Positions 1 through 9,464 are shown, numbered from the stretch's first letter. The stretch is DNA of 64,000 nt from Chryseobacterium indologenes (GCF_002025665.1 NZ_CP018786.1:2480001-2544000), one strand, 5' to 3'. Numbers and translations are program-made. Notes: generated by a model not told the origin, from the sequence alone.

Positions 1-27
1 ATTTATAATTTATAATTCATCATTATT

Positions 28-1314
28 TTGAAGCCTCTACTCACCAAAACCACCAAACCCTTTCTTATCTACGTACTTATTGTACTGATGATCAGTATTC
101 CTGTGTATTATTTTGTGGTGGATACGATCTGGAAAAGTGAGTTGGATGAGCATAATCAGATTATTATAGAAAAAACGGCTTATGAATTCAATCAGCTGCA
201 ACTTTCTGAAGAAGCACTGGACAAAAGCCTTGAATTATGGAATCATATTCAGCCTGAAACCAATATTGAAAGAATTTCTCCCCATCAGGTAAAGCGGGAC
301 AGTGTTTATACTTACGAAAGGCATCTTCCTTTTATTTCGGAACAGAAAAAAGAACGCTACAGATGTCTTGAAAAAGTAATTTATCTTCATAATAAGCCCT
401 ATCTGTTTACCATACAGACCAATATTGAGGAATCTCATGAAACCATAGCAGTTATTGCCATGATTACCATTTTCTTTTTTGTGGTGATTGTTGTTGGTCT
501 TTTATATCTTAACAGAAGGCTTTCCTCATCTGTCTGGAAACCGTTCAGAAGTACATTGGATCAGTTGAAGAGTTTCAATCTTAACAGTCAGAATACTATA
601 GAATTTCCGACTTCTGACACCACTGAATTTGAAGAACTCAATCAGTCTCTTTACAAACTTATTGAACGTAATGTATCAGCTTACAAAACCCAGAAAGAGT
701 TCACTGAAAATGCCTCCCACGAATTGCAGACTCCACTTGCCATTATTAAAAACAAACTGGATCTTTTGCTTCAGGATCAGAATCTTACCGAAAAACAATA
801 CAGCATTGCAGAAGATATGAACAGGGCGCTTACAAGAAGCTCCCGTATCAATAAAAACCTTTTGCTGCTTGCTAAAATTGATAATAACCAGTTCGACAGT
901 TCAGAAACTATTTCTTTTGATCATTTGCTTCATCAAAGCATTGATATTCTCAGAGAACATTTTGAGCAAAAAAATATTTCAGTTACAGAACATATTTTCA
1001 ATGAGGTACAGGTAAGTGGAAATAATATTCTGGCAGAAATACTGATCAACAATCTTATTATCAATGCAATCCGTCATACTACTGCAGGCGGGAGTATTTC
1101 TCTACAGCTTACTGATTCTGTTTTTGAAGTTTCCAATTCCGGGACTGAGAAACTGAATACAGATTTTTTATTCAAAAGATTTTCAAAACTTTCAACAGAT
1201 AATAGTGGAAGCGGGCTGGGGCTGTCTATTATTCAAGAAATCTGCAGACTTCATCAGTGGACTATCAACTACAGGTTTGAGAATCAACATCATATTTTCT
1301 CTGTTAAATTATAG
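28..1314 (+). CDS. Sensor histidine kinase (HisKA/HATPase_c), membrane bound
   Basis: This 428-residue protein is a typical two-transmembrane sensor kinase. Transmembrane segments lie at about residues 11-31 and 138-162, with a periplasmic sensor region between them. The H-box reads ENASHELQTPLAII with phospho-acceptor His231. An N-box follows (ILINNLIINAIRH) and then a G-box GSGLGLSI near the C-terminus. The start is the TTG at 28. An in-frame stop at 13-15 leaves no room for a longer protein, and no ATG is available nearby. The partner response regulator is expected immediately upstream, outside the window. The genes after it (membrane protein, outer-membrane receptor, PAP2 phosphatase) may be its target set, which is inference from neighbourhood only. 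Confidence 0.9.
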   Translation: MKPLLTKTTKPFLIYVLIVLMISIPVYYFVVDTIWKSELDEHNQIIIEKTAYEFNQLQLSEEALDKSLELWNHIQPETNIERISPHQVKRDSVYTYERHLPFISEQKKERYRCLEKVIYLHNKPYLFTIQTNIEESHETIAVIAMITIFFFVVIVVGLLYLNRRLSSSVWKPFRSTLDQLKSFNLNSQNTIEFPTSDTTEFEELNQSLYKLIERNVSAYKTQKEFTENASHELQTPLAIIKNKLDLLLQDQNLTEKQYSIAEDMNRALTRSSRINKNLLLLAKIDNNQFDSSETISFDHLLHQSIDILREHFEQKNISVTEHIFNEVQVSGNNILAEILINNLIINAIRHTTAGGSISLQLTDSVFEVSNSGTEKLNTDFLFKRFSKLSTDNSGSGLGLSIIQEICRLHQWTINYRFENQHHIFSVKL

Positions 1315-1410
1315 TTAAAAATATTCCCTTTTCCCACAATTCTAAATTTCTTCTAAATCGGGTTGCACCTTTGTATTGAAAACATACTGAGGTATAAATT
1401 TTATTTAGAA

Positions 1411-2166
1411 ATGAGAACAGTAAACAAAGTTGCAACCGTTACCCTTCTATTCTGGCTGATGAAAATTGTAGCCACCACATTAGGAGAGACTTTAGGTGAT
1501 TTTATTTCTATGACGCTTCATCTGGGCTATATAGTAGGTATTCTGATTACCCTGTTGTTCTTTGTCGTCATTTTATCCGTGCAGCTTGGTGTAAAAAAAT
1601 ATATACCAGCCATCTATTGGATGGTGATTATAGGAACAACCACTTTAGGAACGGAAATCTCTGACTGCATCGACAGAACTCTGAAGACCGGCTATCTGAC
1701 TGGCAGTTTAATTTTACTTTCAGGTCTTTTATTTTCTTTGTTTTTGTGGTATAAAAAGTATGGTAATCTTGAGGTTTATCCCATTTTTGAAAGAAATAAA
1801 GAATTATACTACTGGACTGCCATTTTATTTTCCAACAGCCTGGGAACTGCTTTTGGAGATTTTCTGAGTGATAATTTAGGACTTGGCTACATGACAGGAG
1901 CTTTGATTACCGGACTGATTATCCTTATTGTTGTCGTACTTCATTATGCCACAAAGATCAATCATGTGTTGCTGTTCTGGATTGCTTTTGTTTTCACCAG
2001 ACCATTTGGGGCTACTTTCGGAGATCTTTTAACCAAACCTTTAGCGAAAGGAGGGCTGGATCTGGGAACTCTCAATGCTTCTCTGATATCTCTTGCTCTG
2101 ATGGTATTGATGATTGTCATTTCACAAAGAAAATACAACCGGGAATTACCCCTTCAAAACGAATAA
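1411..2166 (+). CDS. COG4705-like integral membrane protein with four internal repeats
   Basis: This is a hydrophobic protein of 251 residues with about eight membrane segments. It contains four copies of a motif of the form LG-x-x-x-GD-F-x-S-x-x-L-x-x-GY-x-x-G: clear copies in repeats one and three, a weaker second (GTEISDCIDRTLKTGYLTG) and a fourth (GATFGDLLTKPLAKGGLDLG). This matches the uncharacterised membrane proteins grouped as COG4705. The ATG at 1411 is preferred over a TTG at 1363, because the TTG extension (MHLCIENILRYKFYLE) is not hydrophobic and lies where the promoter should be. The biochemical function is unknown. It sits between a sensor kinase and an outer-membrane receptor. 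Confidence 0.75.
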   Translation: MRTVNKVATVTLLFWLMKIVATTLGETLGDFISMTLHLGYIVGILITLLFFVVILSVQLGVKKYIPAIYWMVIIGTTTLGTEISDCIDRTLKTGYLTGSLILLSGLLFSLFLWYKKYGNLEVYPIFERNKELYYWTAILFSNSLGTAFGDFLSDNLGLGYMTGALITGLIILIVVVLHYATKINHVLLFWIAFVFTRPFGATFGDLLTKPLAKGGLDLGTLNASLISLALMVLMIVISQRKYNRELPLQNE

Positions 2167-2219
2167 TCCAACACCTGTTATAACGAAAAAGACTTTAAAG
2201 AAAATATAAAACTAGAAGA

Positions 2220-4640
2220 ATGAATAAAACAGCTCTGATATTTTTTCCAGCCTGTATAGTGGCTTCTTCCCTTGTTTCTGCACAGATAGCTTCTGTGACG
2301 GCTTCAGGAAGGATCACGAGTATAGACAAAACAGCATTGCCTTATGCTCATATTATTTTAAAAAAAGAAAAAGACAGCACTTTTACAGCCGGAACAATTA
2401 CCAATGAAGACGGCAGATTTTCTCTTACCGGAATAAAACCAGACCACTATCTTCTGGAAACCTCACTCGCAGGATATCGTACACAGATACAACCTGTTTT
2501 TATAGGAAGTCTTTCTGAGTTTCTGGAAATTCCTACCATTGAGTTAACTCCACAGCAGGAAACTGAAACCAAAATAGAAGCGATTACCATTACAGCTTCC
2601 AAAAAGAATGAAATAGACAGCCGTTTGGATAAGAAAACCTATTCTGTGGCCGATAATATCAGTCAAAGCGGTGGTTCCGTATTACAAAGTATGCAAAACC
2701 TTCCGGGAATTACCGTACAGGATGGTAAAGTACAGCTGAGAGGCAATGATAAAGTAACCGTTCTGATTGATGGCAAACAGACGGCTCTTACAGGTTTTGG
2801 AAGCCAGACCGGACTGGATAATATCCCTGCTTCTGCGATTGATAAAATTGAGATCATCAACAATCCTTCCTCAAAATATGATGCGAACGGAAATGCCGGA
2901 ATCATCAATATTATCATGAAAAAAAATAAACAGAACGGATGGAACGGAAAAGCAGGGTTCACTACAGGACTAGGTTCACTTTGGGTAAGAAAGGAAAATC
3001 TTCCCACCATAAGACCACAGTATACTCTTACGCCTAAAATTAATCCATCATTATCTATCAATTACAGAAAAAACAAAGTCAATATATTTTTACAGGCGGA
3101 TAATCTTTATACGGAAACCCTTAACAAAAATGAATTTGTTACCCGTAGTTATGATGACGGAACATTGATCAACTCTCAGCTGAAAAGAAACAGAAATACC
3201 AATTTCTTTACGACCAAAGCCGGAATAGACTGGAATATTGATCCTCAGAATACCTTCACTATTTCAGGAATGTATGGAAGTGAAAAAATTATCGACAGGG
3301 GAGATCAGCCGTTTTTCAATGGAGATATGTCTCAGCGTCTTCGTTTATGGCAGTTTCTGGAGGATGAACTGAAAACAACAGTGATGGGAACTGCTTCTTA
3401 TCAGCATAAATTCAAAGAAGCCGGACATGTACTGAATGTGGGATTCAACTATACGTACCATAGAGAGGATGAAAAATATTTCTATGACAATTATCTGCCG
3501 TCTTCTACCGGAACAGATGCTTTTAAACTATTATCGGATGAACAAGTCTACGATTTCAATGTAGATTATGTAAAACCTTTAAAATATGGACGAATAGAAA
3601 CAGGAATTAAGCTGAGAAACAGAAGCATTCCTACCAATATGAATTTTATTCCGGGGGCAAACTCTGTTCTGGATGTTTCTGCAGGTGGGAAGGCAGATTA
3701 TAAAGAATTTATTCCTGCCGTGTATGGAAATTATATTTTTGAAAATGAAAAATGGGAAGCAGAATTGGGGCTTAGACTGGAATATGTGAGAATTCAGTAT
3801 GATGTAAATCCAAACCATCCTACGTATAAAAGTGACGGATACAATTACACCCAGCCATTCCCGAATTTCAGGTTGGCGTATAAGCTTGATGACCGTAATA
3901 AGTTCTCTGTTTTCTACAACAGAAGGGTAGACCGTCCCAATGAAGTAGATATCAGAATTTTCCCTAAATATGACGATGCTGAAATTATTAAAGTAGGAAA
4001 TCCTGCCTTACGTCCACAGTTTACGAACTCCGTTGAACTCGGATATAAACACAATTGGGATAGCGGATATTTATATTCTGCATTATATCATCGTTTTGCC
4101 AATGGGACGATCACTAGAATTTCCAGTATTGTTCCGGGCAGCACTTTAATTTATGCCATCTTCCAAAATGCAGGGAAGAGTTATAATACAGGACTTGAAA
4201 CAATTTGGAACCAAAAAGTATCGGATGTTTATTCCCTGAATGTCAACGGAAATATATACCGTAATCAGATTGACGCATTTACTGTACAAAATCTGTATCC
4301 TCAGCCTAATACATTCTCTGCAGATCAGCAAACAGCTATCTCAGGGAATGTTAAGATGAACAATGTTTTTCATTTCTCCAAAGGGTTGGATATGCAGTTT
4401 ACCTTGGTGTATCTGGCTCCGGATATTATTCCTCAGGGAAAAATACAATCAAGATTTTCGATGGATGCAGGAGTGAAAAAAGCCATTCAGAAAGGAAAGG
4501 GAGAACTTTTTTTTAACGCCTCAGATTTACTCAATACAATGGTGATCAAGAAGTCTGTACAGGGTAAAGGATTTGCTTATACCAGCAATGATTATTACGA
4601 AACCCAGGTGGTTCGCTTGGGATACAGCTATAAATTTTAA
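2220..4640 (+). CDS. Outer-membrane TonB-dependent receptor-like beta-barrel protein
   Basis: This 806-residue protein has a signal peptide ending near SAQIAS. It is followed by a carboxypeptidase-regulatory-like beta-sandwich (about residues 28-105; features GRITSIDKTALPYAHI and TNEDGRFSLTGIKP). A plug domain comes next (about 125-235; NLPGITVQDGKVQLRG, VLIDGKQTAL, IEIINNPSSKYDANGNAGIINI), then a long beta-barrel ending in an aromatic residue (YSYKF). This is the Bacteroidota OMP_b-brl_3 / CarboxypepD_reg-like architecture. The substrate cannot be read from sequence. It lies 53 nt after the COG4705 protein and 32 nt before a PAP2 phosphatase, so the three may be co-transcribed. Confidence 0.88.
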   Translation: MNKTALIFFPACIVASSLVSAQIASVTASGRITSIDKTALPYAHIILKKEKDSTFTAGTITNEDGRFSLTGIKPDHYLLETSLAGYRTQIQPVFIGSLSEFLEIPTIELTPQQETETKIEAITITASKKNEIDSRLDKKTYSVADNISQSGGSVLQSMQNLPGITVQDGKVQLRGNDKVTVLIDGKQTALTGFGSQTGLDNIPASAIDKIEIINNPSSKYDANGNAGIINIIMKKNKQNGWNGKAGFTTGLGSLWVRKENLPTIRPQYTLTPKINPSLSINYRKNKVNIFLQADNLYTETLNKNEFVTRSYDDGTLINSQLKRNRNTNFFTTKAGIDWNIDPQNTFTISGMYGSEKIIDRGDQPFFNGDMSQRLRLWQFLEDELKTTVMGTASYQHKFKEAGHVLNVGFNYTYHREDEKYFYDNYLPSSTGTDAFKLLSDEQVYDFNVDYVKPLKYGRIETGIKLRNRSIPTNMNFIPGANSVLDVSAGGKADYKEFIPAVYGNYIFENEKWEAELGLRLEYVRIQYDVNPNHPTYKSDGYNYTQPFPNFRLAYKLDDRNKFSVFYNRRVDRPNEVDIRIFPKYDDAEIIKVGNPALRPQFTNSVELGYKHNWDSGYLYSALYHRFANGTITRISSIVPGSTLIYAIFQNAGKSYNTGLETIWNQKVSDVYSLNVNGNIYRNQIDAFTVQNLYPQPNTFSADQQTAISGNVKMNNVFHFSKGLDMQFTLVYLAPDIIPQGKIQSRFSMDAGVKKAIQKGKGELFFNASDLLNTMVIKKSVQGKGFAYTSNDYYETQVVRLGYSYKF

Positions 4641-4672
4641 TACAGAATCGGATAATTTTAAAGTAATTTAGA

Positions 4673-5482
4673 ATGAAAAAGCACTTTCAAAAAACATGGA
4701 TGTATGTAATGATTTTGAGTTCAATTTTAAGCAGAATCAATGCACAGAGTGTCAATGATACAATTAAGGTTGAAAAGTCTGTACAGGATAGCATTAGCAC
4801 GAAAGAAGTTCAAAAAAACACACTGAATTATAAAAGCCTGATCATTCCTGCAGTATTTATTACCTATGGAGTAGCAGGTCTTTCCATTAAGAATCTGAAG
4901 CAGCTTAATGTATCTACTAAGGTTGAAATCAACGAACATCAGCCTAAACAGATACAGCTCGATAATTATACCCAATATGCTCCGGCAGTAATGGTATACG
5001 GGCTTAATGCAATGGGAATAAAAGGAAAACATAATCTGAGAGACCGCACCATCATTTATGCTTCGTCACAGTTAATTGCAGCTGCCTTTACAATGCCATT
5101 AAAGTATCTGGTAAAAGAGGAAAGGCCGGACGGATCTAATACGTTATCTTTTCCTTCAGGACATGCTGCCACCGCATTTTCTTCAGCACAATTTATGTTC
5201 CGGGAATATAAAGACACCAATTTCTGGCTCAGTATCTCCGGATATCCGTTTGCAATTTTCACCGGAGTTTACAGAATGTTGAATGATAAACACTGGCTGG
5301 GAGATGTTGTAGCAGGAGCCGGATTTGGAATTCTTTCTACAGAACTGGCTTATTGGCTGTTTCCAAAAATTGATAATTTATTACGAGGAAAAAATAAAGT
5401 TAAAACTTCGCTTTCATCCACGATGGTAATGCCATTTTATCAGAATAAAATTGTGGGAATTGGTTTGGTAAAAACCTTTTAA
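4673..5482 (+). CDS. PAP2-family acid phosphatase, secreted or membrane associated
   Basis: The 269-residue protein begins with a signal sequence ending INAQS. It carries the three phosphatase motifs of the PAP2 superfamily: K144-x6-R151-P152, PSGH (161-164, His164) and R201-x5-H207-x3-D211. In the last motif a Tyr replaces the usual Ser before Arg201. Family members remove phosphate from lipid phosphates, undecaprenyl pyrophosphate or lipid A on the periplasmic side. Being last in a run after a sensor kinase and an outer-membrane receptor suggests envelope remodelling, possibly lipid A modification, but this is inference. Confidence 0.88.
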   Translation: MKKHFQKTWMYVMILSSILSRINAQSVNDTIKVEKSVQDSISTKEVQKNTLNYKSLIIPAVFITYGVAGLSIKNLKQLNVSTKVEINEHQPKQIQLDNYTQYAPAVMVYGLNAMGIKGKHNLRDRTIIYASSQLIAAAFTMPLKYLVKEERPDGSNTLSFPSGHAATAFSSAQFMFREYKDTNFWLSISGYPFAIFTGVYRMLNDKHWLGDVVAGAGFGILSTELAYWLFPKIDNLLRGKNKVKTSLSSTMVMPFYQNKIVGIGLVKTF

Positions 5483-5506
5483 AACAAATTCTTCATTATA
5501 TTTATT

Positions 5507-5539
5507 AAAAGCATCATTTCTTCTTGAATGGTGCTTTTT
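5507..5539. terminator. Bidirectional hairpin terminator between convergent genes
   Basis: A 12-bp stem (5507-5518 with 5527-5538, one G-T pair) encloses an 8-nt loop, with an A tract before and a T tract after it. It lies between the plus-strand PAP2 gene and the minus-strand SDR gene and can serve both. Confidence 0.8.
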
Positions 5540-5541
5540 CT

Positions 5542-6345
5542 TTACACCACCTTAGCTTTACGGATTATTTTGGCTAATATATTGGGAAAGAATCTCTTTA
5601 GATACACAGCCATAACTTCTTTACCGCCTATAGCTTTTTGATGTTTCTGTTTTTCAATGGCATGGAGCATTTTTTTTGCAAAAATATCTGTAGGCATACC
5701 ATTCTTTGTGGCATCATCCATAGTACCCTGTAATGATCCGTTTCCTGTAACTGCATTAATAGAAATATCAGTTTGTATAAAACCAGGACAAATGATCGTA
5801 ATCTTAATATTCTGACTGAATAATTCTGCCCTCAAGGCATCAAAAAAACCATGTAATGCATGTTTTGCACCGGCATATCCGCTTCGCATAGGAGCACCGA
5901 AAATTCCCATTAAACTGGACACGACGGCAATGTGTCCTCCTTTATTTTTAATCATATAAGGCAAAACAGCCTTTGTAAGAGCTACTGTTCCGATATAATC
6001 AATATTGATAAGCTGTTTATCTACTTCAATATCGGTTTCCATAGCTAATGACCGTTGTGACAATCCTGCATTATTAATCAAAATATCGATCTTACCGAAT
6101 TGTTCTGATGCTTTTACTGCAATGGAAGGCATTTCTTTATAATTTTTAAGATCTAAAGGAATCACCGCATACCGATCTTTACTCAATCCAGCTTTTTCAG
6201 CAACGGAATGAAGCTGTTCTTCTTTTCTGGAAGAAAGGATAATTTTGGCATTGCTACTTTCGGTTAACTCTTTTACCAAAGCTTCGCCAATGCCTGAGGA
6301 TGCTCCTGTGATCCAGATGACTTTATGATCGAAATAATTACTCAT
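5542..6345 (-). CDS. Short-chain dehydrogenase/reductase (SDR)
   Basis: A 267-residue classical SDR. The Rossmann motif TGASSGIG lies at residues 13-20 and NNAG at 91-94. The catalytic set is Ser143/Ser144, Tyr157 and Lys161 (YAGAK). The C-terminus is basic. The family oxidises or reduces alcohol/carbonyl groups with NAD(P)H; the substrate is not predictable. It follows the flavoprotein dehydrogenase gene by 18 nt on the same strand, so the two are probably one transcription unit and may act on related ketone or steroid-like substrates (inference). Confidence 0.88.
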   Translation of the reverse strand: MSNYFDHKVIWITGASSGIGEALVKELTESSNAKIILSSRKEEQLHSVAEKAGLSKDRYAVIPLDLKNYKEMPSIAVKASEQFGKIDILINNAGLSQRSLAMETDIEVDKQLINIDYIGTVALTKAVLPYMIKNKGGHIAVVSSLMGIFGAPMRSGYAGAKHALHGFFDALRAELFSQNIKITIICPGFIQTDISINAVTGNGSLQGTMDDATKNGMPTDIFAKKMLHAIEKQKHQKAIGGKEVMAVYLKRFFPNILAKIIRKAKVV

Positions 6346-6363
6346 ATTTATTAGTATTTAATT

Positions 6364-8022
6364 TTAAAGTCCGGCAATGTATTTTCCGGCTTTCATTCCT
6401 GAAAAGATACAACCACCTAAGAATGTTCCTTCCAGAGCTCTGTAGCCATGCATTCCGCCACCGCCAAAACCGGCAGCTTCTCCTGCAGCATACAGTCCTT
6501 CAATAATACTGTCATCCTCTCTCAATACCTGACCATTCAGATTGGTTTTTATTCCGCCCAACGTTTTTCGGGTTAAAATATTAAGGCGTACAGCAATCAA
6601 AGGTCCGTTTTCAGGATCTAGAATCTTATGCGGAGCAGCAACTCTTCCCAATTTATCACCTAAATAATTTCGGGTATTCCGGATATAATTAACCTGAATG
6701 TCTTTTGAAAACTTATTGTCTAGCTCTCTGTCTCTGGCTTCAATCTGAGATTTTATGTTTTCATATTTCAACAGAGTATTTCCAGCCAGTTCATTCATTC
6801 TTTTAACCAGATCTTCCAGACTATCTGATACAATAAAGTCTTTTCCGTGTTCTTTAAAAGCTTCTACAGGTCCTGGTGCTTTTTTACCAAAAATCCTTTT
6901 CAGAAAAAGAGAGTAGTCTTTATTAGTGATATCAGGATTCTGCTCTGAACCTGAAAGAGCAAATTCTTTTTTGATAATTTTCTGAGTAAGAATAAACCAC
7001 GAATAAGAAAACCCCGTTTCCTGAATATACTGTAAAGTTCCCAGCGTATCAAATCCAGGGAGAAAAGGGGCTGGGAGACGTTTCCCTTTTGCATCAAACC
7101 ATAGCGATGAAGGCCCCGGAAGTATCCGGATTCCGTGTTTTGGCCAGATTGGATTCCAGTTCTGTAAGCCTTCTGTATAATGCCACATTCTGTCCGGATT
7201 AATGATATGAGCGCCTGCATTTTCTGCAATGCCTATCATTTTACCATCCACATAGGCCGGAACACCACAAACCATGTTTTCGGGTGCTTTTCCCAATCTT
7301 TCCGGCCAGTTTTTTCTTACCAGCTCATGGTTGGCACCAATTCCTCCGGAAGCGATGATGATATTTGGAGCTGTATATTCAAATGTTGAGATAACATTTC
7401 TGTTGGTAGCAGCACCTCTTTCCTGGGTATCATTTTCCAGAATATCCCCTTTAAGACCTTTTATCTTTCCGTTTTCGGTAATAAGTTCTGTCACCCGATG
7501 TCTGAATTTCATCTGAAGCAGCCCTTTTTCCTGAGCTTTATAAGCTTTTTCCACAAAAGGTTTTACAACTCCCGTTCCTGTTCCCCAACTCACATGAAAG
7601 CGGGGTACAGAATTTCCATGACCTGTTGCGGAACCATCACCACGTTCCGCCCAGCCTACCATAAACATTAACTTGATTCCCAGTTTTGAAATATATTCGT
7701 ACTTTTCACCAGCAGCAAATTTCAGGTAAGCTTCAGCCCATTGACGAGGCCAGTAGTCTTCCGAGCGGTCAAAACCAGCTGTTCCTTTCCAGTCCTGTAA
7801 TGCCAGTTCATAAGAATCTTTGATTCCCATTCTTCTTTGCTGTGGTGAATTGATGAGAAATAATCCTCCAAATGACCAGAATGCCTGTCCACCAATGTTC
7901 TGTTCAGTTTCCTGATCTAAAAGCAGTACTTTTTTCCCGGTATTGGTAATTTCCATGGCAGCAGTAAGCCCTGCCAGTCCGGTTCCGATAATGATAGCAT
8001 CAGGCTGGAATCTTTCTTCCAT
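6364..8022 (-). CDS. FAD-binding dehydrogenase (COG3573 / fumarate-reductase-like flavoprotein)
   Basis: This 552-residue flavoprotein opens with the dinucleotide-binding motif GTGLAGLTAAMEI (about residues 13-25) and ends with the typical FAD-closing segment GLYAAGEAAGFGGGGMHGYRALEG. It has no signal peptide or haem motifs, which fits the cytoplasmic FAD-binding dehydrogenases of COG3573, distant relatives of 3-ketosteroid dehydrogenases and fumarate reductases. The exact substrate is unknown. It is the first gene of a two-gene minus-strand unit with the SDR that follows. Confidence 0.85.
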   Translation of the reverse strand: MEERFQPDAIIIGTGLAGLTAAMEITNTGKKVLLLDQETEQNIGGQAFWSFGGLFLINSPQQRRMGIKDSYELALQDWKGTAGFDRSEDYWPRQWAEAYLKFAAGEKYEYISKLGIKLMFMVGWAERGDGSATGHGNSVPRFHVSWGTGTGVVKPFVEKAYKAQEKGLLQMKFRHRVTELITENGKIKGLKGDILENDTQERGAATNRNVISTFEYTAPNIIIASGGIGANHELVRKNWPERLGKAPENMVCGVPAYVDGKMIGIAENAGAHIINPDRMWHYTEGLQNWNPIWPKHGIRILPGPSSLWFDAKGKRLPAPFLPGFDTLGTLQYIQETGFSYSWFILTQKIIKKEFALSGSEQNPDITNKDYSLFLKRIFGKKAPGPVEAFKEHGKDFIVSDSLEDLVKRMNELAGNTLLKYENIKSQIEARDRELDNKFSKDIQVNYIRNTRNYLGDKLGRVAAPHKILDPENGPLIAVRLNILTRKTLGGIKTNLNGQVLREDDSIIEGLYAAGEAAGFGGGGMHGYRALEGTFLGGCIFSGMKAGKYIAGL

Positions 8023-8151
8023 TGTTAAGAGTGTTTTTATTCAACAATACTTCACATAAATGTATAAAATTATTTGTTAAAGGCTTTAAAATTAAAAATT
8101 TTAATAAGTCAACTTGAAACACTCCAGCCCTGAACTCTGAACTTTTCAACT

Positions 8152-8159
8152 TATCTTTG
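8152..8159 (+). promoter_or_regulatory. Bacteroidota -7 promoter element (TATCTTTG)
   Basis: A perfect TAnnTTTG element sits 14 nt before the ATG of the rhodanese gene. It overlaps a possible GTG start at 8159, which argues that translation begins at 8174. I do not see a well-spaced TTG -33 element. Confidence 0.6.
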
Positions 8160-8173
8160 TGAAAAATAGAAGA

Positions 8174-8602
8174 ATGAAATATTTGTTTATCATTGCTTGC
8201 TTGGTCTGTTCAGTTTTCATTCAGGCACAGCAAAAACAGGATCCATGGAAAGACAGCCAGCTGATGGATCCCGCATTACTGGCTTCCAGAATTGAAAAAA
8301 ATAAAACAAAAGATCTTGTGATTATTTCAGTTGGTCCTGAAGCTATTATCAAGGGTTCTGTTGACATTGGCCCAACACATGAACCTGAAAATCTGGAAAA
8401 ATTGAGAAATTATCTTAAAGATATTCCAAAGAACAGAGAAATTGTGGTCTACTGCGGATGCTGTCCTTTTGTAAAATGCCCCAATATTCGTCCTGCATTT
8501 GCTTTGCTGATGGAAATGGGCTTCAAAAATGCGAAACTTTTAAATCTTTCGAAAAATATCAAAACAGACTGGCTTGATAAAGATTATCCTACAAATGATT
8601 AA
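8174..8602 (+). CDS. Secreted rhodanese-like protein with Cys-rich active loop
   Basis: The 142-residue protein has a signal peptide (MKYLFIIACLVCSVFIQAQ) and then a single rhodanese-like domain. The active-site region VVYCGCCPFVKCPN carries Cys94, Cys96, Cys97 and Cys102 instead of one isolated rhodanese cysteine, so it may be a redox or metal/sulfur-binding variant. The start at 8174 is chosen because it begins the signal peptide and the upstream GTG overlaps the -7 promoter element. The next gene, a TlpA-like thioredoxin, starts 1 nt after the stop, so the two are almost certainly translated together and likely cooperate in the periplasm. Confidence 0.82.
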   Translation: MKYLFIIACLVCSVFIQAQQKQDPWKDSQLMDPALLASRIEKNKTKDLVIISVGPEAIIKGSVDIGPTHEPENLEKLRNYLKDIPKNREIVVYCGCCPFVKCPNIRPAFALLMEMGFKNAKLLNLSKNIKTDWLDKDYPTND

Positions 8603-8603
8603 T

Positions 8604-9107
8604 ATGAAGAATGGTTTTAAACTACTATTTTTAATACTGTTTTCAAGCTATATGAATGCTCAAAACAAAATAGAAATAGGGAAGAAAGCGCCTGAAATTA
8701 CAATGACCAAAGCGGATGGAACTTCATTTTCTCTTTCCGAATTGAAAGGAAAATTGGTTCTGATTGATTTCTGGGCAACATGGTGTGCTCCTTGTGTAGA
8801 GGAACAACCTCAGTTGAAAACGATGTATAGTACCTACTCAGAACAGATAAAAAATAATCAGTTTGAAATAGTAGGTGTTTCTTTGGATAAGAATAAAGAA
8901 AACTGGCAGAAAACAATTGACAGATTTCAGATCAACTGGATACAGATCAGTGATTTAAAATTCTGGAAAAGCCCTGTAGCAAAGCTTTATGAAGTTGATG
9001 AACTGCCTTTTAATGTCATTATTGACGGGCAGGGAACTATTTTAGCTAAAAACCTTCATGGCAAAGAACTGGAAGATTTCATTAAGAAAAGTCTGACACA
9101 GAATTAA
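8604..9107 (+). CDS. TlpA-family periplasmic thiol-disulfide oxidoreductase
   Basis: The 167-residue protein begins with a signal peptide ending SSYMNAQN and carries a thioredoxin fold with the redox motif WATWC61-APC64. TlpA/ResA relatives reduce or exchange disulfides outside the cytoplasmic membrane. The ATG at 8604 starts the signal peptide; longer in-frame starts (TTG 8574, ATG 8595) would run into the preceding gene. It is coupled to the Cys-rich rhodanese (1-nt gap), which may be its partner. A strong terminator follows at 9134. Confidence 0.88.
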   Translation: MKNGFKLLFLILFSSYMNAQNKIEIGKKAPEITMTKADGTSFSLSELKGKLVLIDFWATWCAPCVEEQPQLKTMYSTYSEQIKNNQFEIVGVSLDKNKENWQKTIDRFQINWIQISDLKFWKSPVAKLYEVDELPFNVIIDGQGTILAKNLHGKELEDFIKKSLTQN

Positions 9108-9133
9108 GAAAGATTGTTTTCTGGATATAATAT

Positions 9134-9167
9134 AAAAGAGTGGTAAGTTATTTTACCACTCTTTTTT
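9134..9167 (+). terminator. Rho-independent terminator
   Basis: A perfect 13-bp stem (9134-9146 with 9153-9165), loop GTTATT, followed by a T tract. It closes the rhodanese-TlpA unit. Confidence 0.88.
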
Positions 9168-9429
9168 AATTGAAAAAGATAAAAGTATTTGTGTATTAGA
9201 ATCTTGCCATAATCATTTGAAATATCTGTTGAAGACGGGTTAATGATTATGAGGGAACTCATCATCGTATCTGGGCGTAAAGATAATAAATTCTTTTAAT
9301 TAAATCACTTTATATTGAAATATGTTATAAAATTAATATCTCATTAAAATACTGTTCACCAATAAAAGTTATAATTACCACGAACATAAAACGTTTATAT
9401 TGATTTAACAGTTGTTGATATTCAGAAAA
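9168..9429. other. AT-rich intergenic region, no gene seen
   Basis: The 357-nt gap between the TlpA and DoxX genes holds the terminator at its left and a promoter at its right end. In between I see only AT-rich sequence and an 18-codon chance ORF, with no recognisable RNA structure. Confidence 0.6.
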
Positions 9430-9459
9430 TTGTGCCTTTGTTTTTGTATACTAATTTTG
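9430..9459 (+). promoter_or_regulatory. Consensus Bacteroidota promoter (TTG-N19-TAATTTTG)
   Basis: TTG at 9430-9432 and TAATTTTG at 9452-9459 are separated by exactly 19 nt, matching the flavobacterial consensus. The -7 element ends only 5 nt before the ATG at 9465, so the transcript would be nearly leaderless. Confidence 0.6.
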
Positions 9460-9464
9460 TTTCT

